Shown here piece after piece: positions 45,182 to 59,107 of a stretch of DNA of 64,000 nucleotides. The stretch covers positions 437,456 through 501,455 of the forward strand of contig PUQB01000010.1 in assembly GCA_003024785.1 (NCBI GenBank), given 5' to 3'. A model generated the notes under the pieces. The model was not told the origin of the DNA. It was given only the letters and a program-made list of their open reading frames with translations, and made no database searches. Within the stretch, counting starts at the first letter, position 1. Every line of letters starts with the position of its first letter. The position numbers and the translations under genes are program-made. Source of the DNA: Selaginella tamariscina. Taxonomy: Eukaryota > Streptophyta > Lycopodiopsida > Selaginellales > Selaginellaceae.

Positions 45182-46320
45182 CTATTCTGATGTGATCAGA
45201 AAAAGATGTGAATAGTGGCATTCATGAAGCTGAAGAACAATGGTAGCCTCAGGATGCAGCAACCAGGTTCCGTGAAAGGCTTGCCGGTATGAGAGGATTA
45301 TTATATCCATGGTACCGCCCGGTGATGAAACTCCACCTCAGGTTGCCAGAAGCAGCTAAGGGCATGGCTTGTACAAATTTGAGCAAATCTTTCTTCCCTT
45401 TCATACGTGCTCTCTCAACAAGTCTCTTCTGCAGCTTCCATATATTGGCTTCGGTTTCCAGAATCATGTTGCACACTCTGCTGATTGCTGCCTGGAGACT
45501 AAGGCCATGGTTAATAAGCACACAGAACCAGTTGAAGTAGAGTACATTTTGCTATACAGCTCCTTCTAAAAGAGAACAAGTCGTTCGTGAGTGCACAGTG
45601 ATCAGAAATGGCGTCCGTCAAGTCGATGAAATCTGAACACTCGTAATCTTCTTTGTCCAGCTTGACTCCCAAGCAGAACTCTCTATAAAAATAGTTCTTT
45701 CTTCGTCGCATGGTGCGATATGTCTCTGGATCTGGAATGTGGTCCTTGAGACGGTGGTTTTCAAGTTTCAACCTCTTCATTTAAGACCGTGCTGAGAAAA
45801 GTAACGAGAGCTCTGTGGTAGCGCTGGAATAATTCTGGTGACATCTGGCGTCTGAGCTCACAGTGTACCTCTCGGAAGAACAGCCACTCGCGAAATCCTC
45901 CCCCTGTAAATTCAAGTAAGTATTTCCCTCCAAAGTGTATAATACACATGTACCTGTGTTGCAAGACTCGTCATAGGCATCATTCACTAGCAACCACAGC
46001 AAATGCTTTGCAAGTCGAGGTTGAGACTCAAACATCATCGATCACGAACAGAGCCAGGATTTTTGCTGGCGAGGATCATTCGATTTATCATCTTCTTCCT
46101 CTTGGAATCATGAGACTTCCACACATGACCAGTCTGGACTGGATGAACTTCAATTTAGCTTTGCTATTGGTTATCCTCAGCACCTCCATAGCCCGCTGGT
46201 TGGCCTCGTTGTTGACTCGAGCAAAGTTGGGATAACACTCTAATGGAATAGTGCTTTTGATATGGGGTAACTCAAAGTGAGTGATGCCGAGAGCTCTTTG
46301 AGAATCTTATCACTAGCCAT
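45182..46320 (-). pseudogene. MTPSL terpene synthase pseudogene, copy C
   Basis: Closely similar to copy B from the ATG (46318-46320) to a TAG at 45182-45184. The N-terminal frame is intact past the point where copy B is broken. The aspartate-rich region is damaged (the segment around 46030-46060 reads LVMFESQPRL-like sequence after small losses), while CALTNDLFSFR (NSE triad start) is kept. A 1-nt loss just after it, in the aaaag/ttcta run near 45570, shifts the frame. Near 45280 the GRYHGY end is kept but the last 25 residues differ in frame. A small duplication (gttgaaacttgaaaacc) lies near 45760. Probable pseudogene. Confidence 0.75.
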
Positions 46321-49300
46321 CTATGTGTCTTTGTAATTTTTCTGATATATGTGGTGTTATTGACATTGAGTTTTATAGCGACGGACACAATTATTCGTAT
46401 TTGACACACGCATTTTTCGTGCTGTCCTTAAAGTTTTCTTTATAAAAAAGGAACAGTGCCAACGTACGTTCGTTGACAAAAAAACATTATGTTCTTTGTT
46501 TGTAATATGTAATTTAATAGTTTACAATTAGTTTCAACCTTAATAAATTAAATGAATAATCATTACACATCAAAAAGGTAAAGAGCAGGAATAAAATTTG
46601 TGAATATTCACTGTGGTATATCCAACGGTTCACAAAAATTCTAATATGAAATATTCACTTTATATGCTTTCATATGTTTGTGTTGCATTTACGTTATAGT
46701 TTAGATATCTCTCGCACACACACGCACACTCCTATACATATATAGAACAAATCAAAATGCAAAATGCGGTGCTTAAATATTATTGGTGTGATCACAATTC
46801 ATGTCACACACACACACACACACACATATATAGAAGGTTTTAATTATCCCGGAGTTTTGGGTTTAACATCTTAAACCCTAAACACTATAACTAAGTTTTA
46901 AACAAAGTTTTGTATATAAGATTATTTGTTTTTTCTTTTTTAATTTGTACATGTGATTAATTCTGTAATGAAATTGTTATAATCACTTTGGTGTAGAAAT
47001 TTATACTTTTTATATGATCCATTACATAATATGAGACTTTCAAGTTATATTAAAAGAATTCCTTCGGAGAAGTTCTTATACATGACTTTATTTATAAATT
47101 TATTAAAATTTAAACATGAGATAATATTATTAATAAATACTTTATGAGTTAATATATTAAACCCCAAAATTACCATTTTCGAACCCCAATTATTTCTCAG
47201 GTTTCGAAATTAAAAGCTTTTTTCTTAAATAATTTATTTGAAAGCACTCACATTTTGGAATCTCAAAATTATTTTATTTCAAAATTTTAACATTATTATT
47301 GTATGTATATTATAGGAGACATATTTGTGATCATATGTGAATAACAAATATGTATACACACAAATATTGGAAATGAAAGAAATAAATAAGAACTTCAACA
47401 AAATAGTGCATATTTTCAGTATATACTAAAATTTTATATTGTATCCATTAATTATTAAATTCTATAGAAAGTTAAAACGAAATAATATTATTATATATTA
47501 ATAGTATAATATAATTAAGGAAACATTAAAATACTTGATGAGTTATTATGTTACATTTTTAATTAGCATTTGTAAACCAAAAAGAGTTTATTAATTGAGA
47601 AAACCACACCACACAAACACATATATACACATAATTCAAATATGTATATATATTATTTATTTTATCCCTTTTTATAATATCATATTTGTAATGAATTTTT
47701 TTCTTTAATTGTATTTTATGTTTTATGTTTTTAAATTTTTTCTACAAAATGTAGTTTATATACTATTGTTTTGTATACTTTGTATAAATTTATATTTTTC
47801 GACTTCAATATTAATTCATTATTTTCTCATAAATTATCAAAAGTAAAAGTACATCTCTTTTTAAATTAGTATATAGACAAGGCATTTTATGTTATGCAAA
47901 TATATATCATAACAACAACCTAACAATCCAAATGTGAAAACATTGGTGCTTAATTATTTTAAACCCCAAAAATCTTAAGTTAAACCTTATTTTTAAAGTA
48001 TATCACTTTTCATTATTATTACTTAGTTATTGTATTTTCTTTTACCACATTTATAACTTAAATAATTTGTCATTTTGATTCATATGGATGTACCAAAAAT
48101 ATCTATTAATTTATTATATTTATTTATAAAAACTTTAACTTAAAACCTATGACACTTGCTAACAACTTTTTACATTATATACAAAAACTCAACTTATGTT
48201 AAGTGTACCGAATTACTTTAACCACTTTAAGAGTTTCAACATTCTTAATTATTTTATGTATTTGTTATCACAACCGTTGCTCGTACTTCTTAATTACTTG
48301 AGTATCATGTTTTTTATAAATATAAAATCATAAATGAATATGACCATGATGATGAATCAATCTTTTTTTAAATTTAATTAATTGTATATGATAACATTAC
48401 AACCATACCACTACCAACCTTTAAGAACCATTTCAAGTAAAGATTTTACTTCTATATAGTATATTAAAATTAAGTTATTTTAAATGCATAAGGAACAAAA
48501 ACTAAAATATGCTCAAGTGAGGTGATGACAAGATATTTTAAATTAATATGTAATATGCTTGTGTGAAGATGATTTGGCATGGAGATTATGTGGAAAGTTT
48601 CTTATTTAGGATTCTTGAAGTCATGCATTCAAATTTTGTTGATTTATGCATTTAAATCTAGCTATAAACAGCAAAAAAGTTGAAGAATGGTTCATTTCAT
48701 AAATTTAATATATTAAAAGTTAATTATATTCTTGTACAAGGGATTATATGATTTGGGATGGTAGAGTTGCAAATGGAACTTGGTTTGAAAAAAAACTTTT
48801 AAGGTGCATGAATTTAAGTATAAAAAAAGATTTGGTTAATTAGGTTCAAAACAAGAAAAAGAAGAATAGTTAATGAAAAAGATTAGAAAAACATTGGATA
48901 TGGGGAAACAGTTCAATGATGAGGGTTTATGCTGGAAGGGAGTGTATCTTTATAAGAATATCTTGTGATTACATTAATCATTCTTTTATTCATCCCTCCG
49001 TATGAGAACAAGACTAGCTGAGGTATAAGATTTTATTAAGTAAAGTTTTAAATTTTTATTTGAATAGGCTATAATTTGATTGTAGCTGCAATGAGGTTGA
49101 TATCAAAAGAATCACTACAACAACAAAATCTTTAAAGAATTTCAAGACGTATTTACACAGTGACTAGGCATATGTTTATGTGGCATGTGAACAGTGAGGT
49201 ATATAACACATTCAAAGGCCTTTGTAACATCTCTATAATGTAGCTTATTGCAAATTTGTGCCTTGGGGTGTTTATGTGCATGCCATAATCGATAAAGTAA

Positions 49301-49345
49301 CTTAATATGTTGTTGATTCCTTTGTTTCAAAATTAAAGCCTTCAT
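46321..49345. repeat. AT-rich duplicated block, copy 3
   Basis: Follows copies 1 and 2 in order, starting with the upstream flank of copy C (46321-46690, including an unoccupied GYP-1 site at 46661-46676). Two short CA-rich microsatellites lie at about 46711-46735 and 46803-46826; they are absent from copy 1. The block ends near 49345, where the match to 34705-34990 fades. Confidence 0.65.
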
Positions 49346-51189
49346 TGTTTTGTTTTTAAATCTTAATTTTGTAATCCTTGCACACTTTTAATATTTTATA
49401 TTGTATGACATGTACTCTTTGTAATTATTAGGATTTAACTCTATTGTTCGTAACTCTCATGCCCTCTTTTTATTCTTTCCCATACTTGAACCCTAACCAT
49501 TTTTTAGGGGAGCACCGGGTTTGCCTTGTGAGAATATGTGCAAGTATTTATGAGTGCAACTTGTAATAGTACTTGCCATTCTTAAGATTGATTTTCTTAC
49601 GGAAATCTTACATAGACAATCCCAAAAACTTGGTCGCAAATTTCTTCAACCATGATATGTAAGTCACACACCCTAGCATGGAGAGACAAGTAATTTCATG
49701 TTTGGCTATTCGAATCATCATTTGATCTTGCCACTCATTTTTTTCTTGATCATTGAATCTAGTGTAGATTTGTTGATCATCATGATAAATTAATGAAATG
49801 ATAATTTCTATTGCAAAGAGTTAGTCATCATGATTACTAATTGATCATCATTTACTAAAGTGTTTTACATGCATTCATTATATAACACTACTAGGGTGGG
49901 CCGTCCATTGCATATGAAATGTTTGTGTTCGTGCTCTCATCATATGACAACTCTAAAAAAAACAATCATCATTTGCATGCCACACCCAAGACCTTTGGCT
50001 ACAAAATGTAATAATGATGTCCTTCATCACAAACCAATACATTTGTGTCTTCTTAAGGGATGTCATTATATTAGCAAATTTCTTGATAGTGAAGGTTTTT
50101 GAAAGTTTGTCATTAATGGTTTACATAAAGTACATAATGTAAACCCCACAAATAAGTTCCTTTTGAATGTCATGTAGTGTAACTGAAGTGAGCTTCCTAA
50201 TCCTGCTAAAACCACCTTTATATTGGGTGCATGACGCTCGAATATACATTTGGTCTTTGCACTGTTTGTGTACCATAAGGAGTCCACATGGAATAGGTGT
50301 GAGCTCTAAAGTACCCCCATCTATGTGCTTATTTGCAATAACAATAAGGAAATAGTAGTTGTCTCTTAACAAAACAAAGGTACTTCAACAATGCAAAAGC
50401 ATGCTCTTCGCCTCACTCCTTATCAAAGACTCAAAATAACCTAGCAGTCATCTCTTCTAGGGTTAATTCCTTGCACAACAAGGTTGCTGACACAAGATGT
50501 CCCATGCTTTGGATTGTCTAAGATGCTTTTCAACCTTGGTTGCAAAACCACTATTATAAATTGGCCATATGTTAATGCAGATTAAACACTATGAAAATGT
50601 ACCAAATGTAATTGTCCACTATCTCCGTGTTAAGCTCCCTCAACCGTAACGTCTTCAAGTGGGACTCCACTGTATCCTGTAGGGTGGTCATCATCAAATA
50701 GGAATGAAGATCACCAACATACCTTCAAGGGTCAGCAATGTGGATCAATTTGAAAACAATAGTACTAAGTATTATATTCGGCAAATAAGACAACTTTATT
50801 AAATTACATGAATATTTTATAAGAGTTTATACTCATGATTTTTATCGGTCTCACGTGCTCTACCTTGTTTAGAGAATAAACCTGTGCTTCAGGTTCTTTT
50901 ATCACCAAGTCAAAGCAAACTTGCCACATTGAAACTTTAATCAACATTACTTCAAAGTCATTATTTACATGTTGTTTTATCTTTTTAGTATAATCCACTT
51001 TTGAACTCCCATTCCCTTTCCTTTTACCCCTGATTCTTTTGAAAATTTTGGCATTCTCAGTAACATTGGTGTCCCCTTCCTTCTTACCATCAACGTTCAT
51101 GACACCACAATTATCTTGTTGTAGCCCCTTTTCACTCTTCTTTGTTGGCTTGTTAAATGCATCTTCATACCTACCTAGCTTCTTCTCCC
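49346..51189. other. No recognisable gene
   Basis: AT-rich with short frames on both strands. A minus-strand frame at 50804-51100 (MNVDGKKEGDTNVTENAKIF and on) is lysine-rich and lies next to the repeat array described next, so both may be parts of one decayed gene. No known domain. Confidence 0.4.
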
Positions 51190-51562
51190 TTGCACTTTTG
51201 TGTCCAGTATACCTTGCACATTCTTCTTCTTCAATACCTTTGTTAACTTCTTCTCCTTCGTACTTTTTGGGTTCGGTATATCCTCCATGTTCTTCTTCTT
51301 TGATGGCTCTGCTGGCTTTTTTTCACTTGTACTTCATGGGTCTAGTATATCCTCCAATCTCTTCTTCTCTAATGCCTTTGTTGGCTTCTTCTCGCTCGTA
51401 CTTCATGGGTTTGATATATCCTCCACTCTCTCTTCTCTGATGCCTTTGCTAGCTTCTTCTCACTCATATTTCATGGGTTTAGAATATCCTTCACATTCTT
51501 CTTCTCCAATGCCTTTACTAGCTTCTTCTCACTCATACTTCCTAGGTCCGGTTCATCTTTAA
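51190..51562 (-). repeat. About 72-bp tandem repeat coding a lysine-rich peptide unit
   Basis: About five units, with tatatcctcca-like anchors near 51270, 51342, 51413, 51482 and 51548. On the minus strand each unit reads close to STSEKKPTKALEKK, then LEDILDP, a 23-24 residue lysine-rich unit. Frame breaks occur between units. It looks like the tail of a repeat protein gene that has decayed. Confidence 0.6.
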
Positions 51563-54500
51563 TGTTTTTGAATCATTCTTCTTAGGTGCACTTTCTAGCA
51601 TTAGTATACACAATGGACCAGTACGAATCATCTATTTCACAAATTATGAAATTATTGATGAAATGCAATTACACTACTAGAATGCGATACTCTATACCTC
51701 AAGATGTGTAACTATATGATAGACTTCTGGTTGCATTGCATCAATGAGAAAGATGTGTGAACTATCGACTCCTAGTGGAGGTTTATTCTCTAATATGAAA
51801 GTGGTCATTGTTTGATTAATTCTACTTGTGTTTAGGACTGAAAAATCTTCCCAACCATTAAAATGCAACATTAAGCTGTTCTATGCATTATTGCACAACT
51901 GACCTAAGAAGCTAATTTGACAACCATCTCTTACATGTTCTTACTCTACCTTTGAGGGTGGTGTCTCCCTAAAATTAACATTCACATTGTGGCATTTTAT
52001 GGATGTGCTTGCATATTCATTTATATGTAGTAAAGTATTGCAAGCAATACCTACACACTGAATGCATCATCTTGGTCACAATGTGGTAGCACTCTCGATA
52101 ACACTCATGATTAATTACAAATTTGATGTTAGTGCCATCAATTGAATTGATTTGAAGGGAGAAACTTAATAGGGTTCTATTGCACTAGTGCATGACTACC
52201 TTTCCAATCTAACATTTGTCTATTGTTTCATAATTGTACATACAAAATTCTACTCACAAACCCTGCTCATCGCCATGCAAAACCTGTTGGTCACCATTGT
52301 TATTTTGTAACACTATGTTGACTAGCATTGCAATTGCAAAATCTATGAAAAAACAATAGCATTGGCGATCTTTCTACCTCCATGCCCTAAACTCTATTGG
52401 TTACCATTGTAGCTTTGCCCTAAGCTATGCTCTCCTTAAGGTTTGTTGGTCACCATGGTAGGATACCCTAACCTTGTTAATCACCAATTGAACCTTGTTG
52501 GTCGATAGCATGGAATTATGTATGGAAGTAGAAACCCTAAAACCATTGGTGCAACCATATCGCTCATTGTCATAAACCTTACCTTAACCATGTTGGTCAC
52601 CAATGTCCTAAACCCTAACCTTGTTGGTCACCATATATAGTAACAAGACTAAGAAAAATTTTTTAAATTAGAAAAACAACTAAATGGCCATATTTAAATA
52701 GAATATATTCTTTACCTTATGTGTTTTGCCTAAAACTTTTAACTTCTTCACTCAATGGATCTTCTTTATTATGTTCTTTGTATTCTTTAGTTGCTTCCTA
52801 GACTTTTTGTCATATCGTTAGACCTTTTGTCACAACAAAGTACTTAGGCTTAAACTTCTTAAAAGACTCCACACAATTGTAGTTGAGTTTAAAGCCTAAT
52901 GATTTCTTATTACTATACTGCAGATCATAGACTTCACATAGCTTCAACAACTTCTCCCTTAGCTCAACATGTATGAAGAAACAAAACAATTTTTTTCACA
53001 CAAAAACAAGTTTATATGTCATTCCTTAAAACATTATTTTATATAGAAGCTAAAAATGTTTATCCATGAAGTTGACATTGTCTCTCCATGGGTTAACTCT
53101 TATGTAAGATTTACCATGGTATAGTATGTTATAAATATTAAACATTGTACAAGAAGTGACAAACATGAGATAACCAACATGAAGTGATGAACGTGAGTTG
53201 ACCAACAATACATGCAAAGATATTTCTTGAAGGTCGAGCTATATTAATGACACACAATAATAAATAGTGATGACCAACACTACCTAACCAAAAGATTGAA
53301 TTGGGTCACAAGGCAAGGTAGCACTCACAGAATGCTTGGGATAAATATAAAGAATAGGCATGGTTAAAATATTATTTGTATGCATTACTATGCTTGCTAA
53401 TGCTTCACAATTTGAGTAAATTAAGAGGAGAAGGGGCAACCGGTGATTGAGAACCAATAGTGTTACAAAATGGGAATTTATAATTATGAAGGAGACACGA
53501 AAGATGAAAATGCGTCATTCACAAGTCGTAGCTGAGACTTTCAGGAAGCAATAAAGAAACTCAAGTGCATAGTCAAATAAGAAGCATACCAAGAAATAAA
53601 TTTAGGATTGTCCATTCAAGCTAATGTGTTACATTATGCAATATTGCCTAGATAATGGGATGGAGTAGTGGACTCTACAGTAAGCCACCTACACTGACCA
53701 GATCCCTAGTAATGCACATAGAGGAAAGGAGCTTTGTCTTTCTTATGAAGAGTGGATTTTTACCTATTGGAAAAGACATGAGCCAGTTATTGTCCTCCTA
53801 ATGTCAATTAACATTTCTCTCACATGGGTTCCATGGCAAAATCTTAATGGGGAGCATCCACATGGGACTCAACAATGGTATATTCTTGAAGACATAAAGC
53901 AATGATATTTTAAATGATTTGAAGTGCAATTTGGGAATCTGGTAACATGGGTTAACATGAATTACCAAGTTAATGTGATCAAAGATGTGGGAAATTTTAC
54001 CATCAAAAATATGTGGGTGCCAAACCAGAACACAAGACCTTCAAGAATGGCATTATGCAAAAACATTATGGCTTCTCATTCCTAACCTATTGGTGTACCC
54101 TTGGAGAAGCAACTTGTCACATATGAATTGACAATTGCTATAAAACTATAAGAATCGGTGTGTCTCCACCATTGATTTATCCACATTTGCATTGAAAGAA
54201 AAGCTTTTTAATAAGAAAGAAAAGGACAACACCATAGCCCATACAGAAATATACCATGATAAAGAAAAGAAGAAACATGTGGTTAACAAAGATGACAAAT
54301 TGCTTATCATTTGTAAGGGAGATGTTTCTTTATTTAAATGAAGCAACTAATAGGTATTACAACACATGCATCTATCTAGATTGATTGTAGGATAGTTCGT
54401 TTAAAAAAAAAACAACATACATAGAGTTTTTATTTCAAATGAGGAACCGTATGCAATTGAAGAATTGAGCCAAGGTCTTTTTTCTCATCCATAAAATGTT

Positions 54501-57126
54501 GAGAATGCTTAAGGTTTATGAACATTTTCTTAGTCCAGCCTTAAATATTACATATGTATGTACTCATTTTTTGAAATTAATAAAGTCTTCAAGTTTATGT
54601 TACTTCTTATAAAAATAATTGTAAAAAACAAAAAACCCTATTAAGTTTATGTTGTTTTTTGTATAAATAATGACCAACAAAAAAAACCATTTAGTTTCGA
54701 TTAATTTTTTTTTGTTAAAAATAATCATCAACAAAATAACTAGCATGTTCCTTAGAGTCCACCATTTACAATAGCTAGTGATCAATTTTATGTATTTGCT
54801 GAAGAAAATGACACCAGTTTTACTCTTGAACAGGACAAACTAGTGAGCATCAAGAGTACTTATGACCAACACTGCTTGTACAATTCAACATAATGACAAA
54901 CTTTACTTTTGATAATTAGGTATGTCAGTTAGGTGACCATGAAGTTCTTGAACAAGACAACTTGTTTATTGACCAACATGAATAGTGGATGACCAACACT
55001 ATGCACATCACCAACTCCATATTTGAATAACAAATTAAATTTCTTATGTAAAAGAAAATCAAAATTGCAAATAATCATGAAGTGAGTATAATGTTATACT
55101 AATTACAACAATGAGAAAGAACTACTTTTGATTGTAGCATTAAAAATTCAAGATGCCTGATTGCATTACTCGCTTTAGGCAAATATAGTGCATTAAACAT
55201 TATTATTATATAGTCACAATCACTTATACTGCACAATACAAAATAACTCCACAATATTAAGGCATTGCAACCGACCAACACAGCATAGCACATATATAAT
55301 CATGTTAATGGCAATGATTTAGATCTCTTAATTCTATTATAAATATATGAAAAAATAATTTATGCTAATGATCACCACATGGCGATGATTCATATTTCTT
55401 ACATATGTAGCTACTATGTTCTCATTATCCCCCACTTGTACCCAAAATGAATGTGCATGTGGCATCAATTTGGCATAGAATATTCAATAAAAATCCATTA
55501 TACATGTCTTATCACCTCACTTAAACATATTTTAGATTTTTAAACAAATATAAGGTTTATTTTGTTCCTCATATAAATATTTCATAAGATAAGAGACATA
55601 TTTAGGGGTTGAATAATTTAAACTCATTAATAAAAGCTCTTTTGTGAATTATGTGTTTAAAGTTGTTCAAACCTAGTCTTAATGAGTTTACTTGGTAGAA
55701 CATTTGTGTTTACCTACATTCTTTAAGGTTGAAGAGATAGTTACTTTAAGGGAATTAGAATAAGACTCTACATCTTGTGCCTATTTAGCAACCACGGTTG
55801 TCACATCTTCATTATACTTTATTGACCGTTACTAATGTGTTTATTAAGAGTTGAATAAATAAACAATTTGTATTTAATTTGTAATCACTATTCATAGTAA
55901 ACGATGAATTCAACTTGTTAAAACTTAACTTTATTAATTCAAAATTAAATTATTTTCCCAAATTAATGAATTAATGAAGTAATCCAAATACAAAGGCTTC
56001 AAACAATTATTATTTTATAATTTTATGGTTTTGATGCTGGTACAATAAGAAACTATATAAAAATCATTATAATTAGTAATTAAGTTGTGGAGCAAATTCA
56101 TTAAATATTAATTAAAAAATATTTATAAAATTGTATTAAATCTCTAAACAATTTTGCTCTTTCATATATGTAATGTAAATCATTATGATTAATAAATAAG
56201 TTATTGAGCTAGATTCATCAAAACATCAATTAAAACGCAATTTATGAAAATTATATTAAACTTTTAAACAATTTTAATACTACTATATTTATGTGGTGCA
56301 TTAGATGATATTCATATTAAATTATGATTTAAACTTGTTAATATGGACTTACCAACTATTACAGTGTTTTGTTACAAATTTAAAATGTTAAAAAAAAATA
56401 TTTAGGGATATTAATAATGCTTATAATAACCAAAATGTCTAGATATATGTATTTTAGCTTAAATGATAATTGATTTTTTCAAATTTTAAATACAATTCAA
56501 TCGAGGTGCAAGAATTCTACCATATTTATATATACTTTTATTTATATTTCATCAAGGTTTATTTTAAAGTATAATAACAAAGACAAAGTCAAAACCTACA
56601 ATTCATAATATTAAATAAACATGTCTGTGCACAAGTGAATAAACTTTTTAAATACTTCTAAATGATTTTATAAGATCTTCTAGTTAGTTGTTTTTATAAA
56701 AAAATTTAATGTTAAGAGAAGTAAAACTTAAAGATTAAGAGTATATAATGTAATAATTTTAATCCAAATTGATTAAACTATAAAATAATGAAAAACACTA
56801 ATGTATTGTAATCTTAAAAATCACAAACTTTTGTATTGTAATCTTAAATCCATAGTAATATAAATAAATAATGATAATAATATGGACTCCGTTAAATTTT
56901 AATTTTCAGATTAATATATGAAGCGACATCACAAGCGGCACTCTAGTAGTACTTCCAATAGATATTTTATTAGCTTTTCTTTTAACATTTTGTCAACGTT
57001 TCACGAGCTAATGAATATATATTCTATTACAACGGCGGCGTACAACAAGCTCAGATATTATTTTTAACATGTGTATGTACAGAGACGTAAAACTTCTAGG
57101 CACACCACGGTGTACATCCTCTGGCT
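51563..57126. other. No recognisable gene; dispersed short motif
   Basis: AT-rich sequence. Between 52280 and 52640 the motif GTTGGTCACCA recurs at irregular spacing. Its reverse form TGACCAACA recurs between 53170 and 55290. From about 55550 the sequence is almost pure AT up to the next gene. No coding signal convinces me. Confidence 0.4.
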
Positions 57127-59107
57127 ATGGCGGGCTTCGACGAATCCAAAGGGATCTACACAAGCTTATCTCCCAAGGTACAAATCCCACAATACCCCAC
57201 CTCAATTTTGTCACCTACATGTTCTCGAGACACTCTGAGAATCCGAACAAACTCGCATTGGTAGACGGCAAAATCCAGCAAATCCTTCACCTGCTCCGAG
57301 CTCAGGGATTTGATAACGCGTGCCTCATATGGGCTTCTGGAGCTCGGTATCTCTTCTCTCTCTCTCTCTCTCTCCGTGTTAAATCCTCATCCACAGGTAT
57401 CAAGCAGGGGGACGTGGTTATGATATTACTCCCGAACTGCCTCGAGTTTTCCTATCATTTTCAATGCAGTACTGAAGATAGGAGGGATTGTTACTGCAAC
57501 TAATCCACAGAACACAGAGCGGGAGATTACCAGACAAATGCAGGACTCCAAACCGAAGATGGTGTTTACAGATACGTTGGGACTCTCCAAGGTGAGATCC
57601 TTTAATCTGCCAGTCATCATTGTAGATGAACTGGTGAACGATGGAGAATTCGCGTTTTCCCGACTTCTATGTGAGAGCCCAAAGAGACCACAGGTTAGGA
57701 TTCTCCAGAGCGATCCAGCAGTGATACTCTACTCGTCGGGAACGACTGGGATGAGCAAGGGAGTGGTAATCTCGCACGGAACCTGATTACTACAATGGCA
57801 GTTGCAGAGAAAACCCCGGATGAGATGCATCCGAGTGACACAAATCTAGTTCTGTTTCCCATGTACCATGTTGGGGGACTTGTGTGGTTAGCCTGTGCTT
57901 CTGTCTCTGCTAGATCGACGTTCATTCTGCTGCCAAAGTACAACCTGACAGACCTCTGCAGATGCGTTGAGCGATATGCAGTGAACAAGATCAAACTGCC
58001 CCACCGGTGATCCTCGACCTACTTAAGAGCCCGGAAACAGCTAACTACAGGCTTAAGTCGCTTAGGGTTCTTATCTCCGCCTGCTCCGCTTGGAAGGACA
58101 CTGTGGAAAGAATGCTATCCAAGTTCCCGCACCTGGAGAGGTTCATTCAGGTAAGAACCCTAATATTTGACTTTTTATTGACAGTGACTCCAAAGCTGTA
58201 CGGAATGACTGAGACAACGACTCTTGCAAGCGGAGAGAGATGCTTGTTGGGATCGGCAGGAGGTTAAAACCGAGTTTAGAGGCTAGGGTTGTGGATTTGC
58301 AGACTAAGTTAGCGCTCCCGCCTAATGGACGAGGGGAGCTTTGGTTAAGAGGGCCAAGCATTATGCAAGGTTTAGTATGTTCATTATAAATTAATTACAG
58401 TATTAATTTACTTAATATGCAGGTTATTTGAATAATGCAGTGGCAACAAATGAAGCTATTGATGAAGAAGGATGGCTACACACGGGAGACCTTGTGTACT
58501 TTGATGAGCAAGGGATTTATATATAGTGGATCGGCTAAAGGAGTTAATTAAGTACAAAGATACCAGGTAAATACTGCACACACACACGCACACATGCATA
58601 ACGTGTGTGTGTGTGTGCGCGCGCGCATTATAATACCAAATTATAATTTATGTAATAGGTTGCACCAGCCGAACTACTAGAAGCTCTCTGCTTACTCATC
58701 CAAGTGTCATCGACTGTGCTGTTGTTCCGTAAGCTTTCTCTCTACACACATGCACGCACGCTCACCCACACACACACGCACGCACGCACACACTCACACA
58801 CGCACTTCTGTATAGATTTTTAGATGAAGCTGCTGGAGAGGTTCCATTCGCCTTCATTGTTCAAGATCCACAGAAGAACCTATCAAGCCAGGAAATTATG
58901 GACTTCATAGCCGGTCAAGTAAGACCTTACACACACACCCACCCACACACACACACACACACACGCACATATATATATAATATGTATGTTCAGGTGGCTC
59001 CATACAAAAAGATTAGAAGAGTTGCATTTGTTAAGGAAATACCGAAATCAGCAGCTGGGAAAATTTTACGTAAGGAACTCAAGTTGATTGCTCACTCAAA
59101 GCTTTGA
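57127..59107 (+). CDS. 4-coumarate-CoA-ligase-like acyl-activating enzyme, peroxisomal (PTS1)
   Basis: ANL superfamily enzyme: ATP plus a carboxylic acid give an acyl-AMP, then a CoA thioester. Start [14 protein letters not shown]. Motifs: [18 protein letters not shown] (AMP-binding box I), [36 protein letters not shown] (box II), [38 protein letters not shown] and [14 protein letters not shown] (C-terminal catalytic Lys). The end HSKL gives the peroxisomal signal SKL, as in plant 4CL-like enzymes of beta-oxidation or jasmonate-type pathways; the substrate is not predictable. Introns by GT..AG: 57347-57396, 58151-58195, 58370-58422, 58567-58658, 58729-58815, 58919-58993. Frame breaks of 1 nt occur near 57188, 57272, 57465, 57778, 58000 and 58685, mostly in homopolymers, so it is either a young pseudogene or an intact gene with assembly indels. 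Confidence 0.85.
58570..58630. repeat. CA/TG/GC microsatellite with hairpin potential in an intron of the ligase gene
   Basis: acacacacacgcacacatgc is followed within a few bases by gtgtgtgtgtgtgtgcgcgc. The two arms can pair, and the alternating purine-pyrimidine run could take a Z-DNA form. Other CA runs lie in the next two introns (58747-58803, 58930-58966). Confidence 0.6.
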
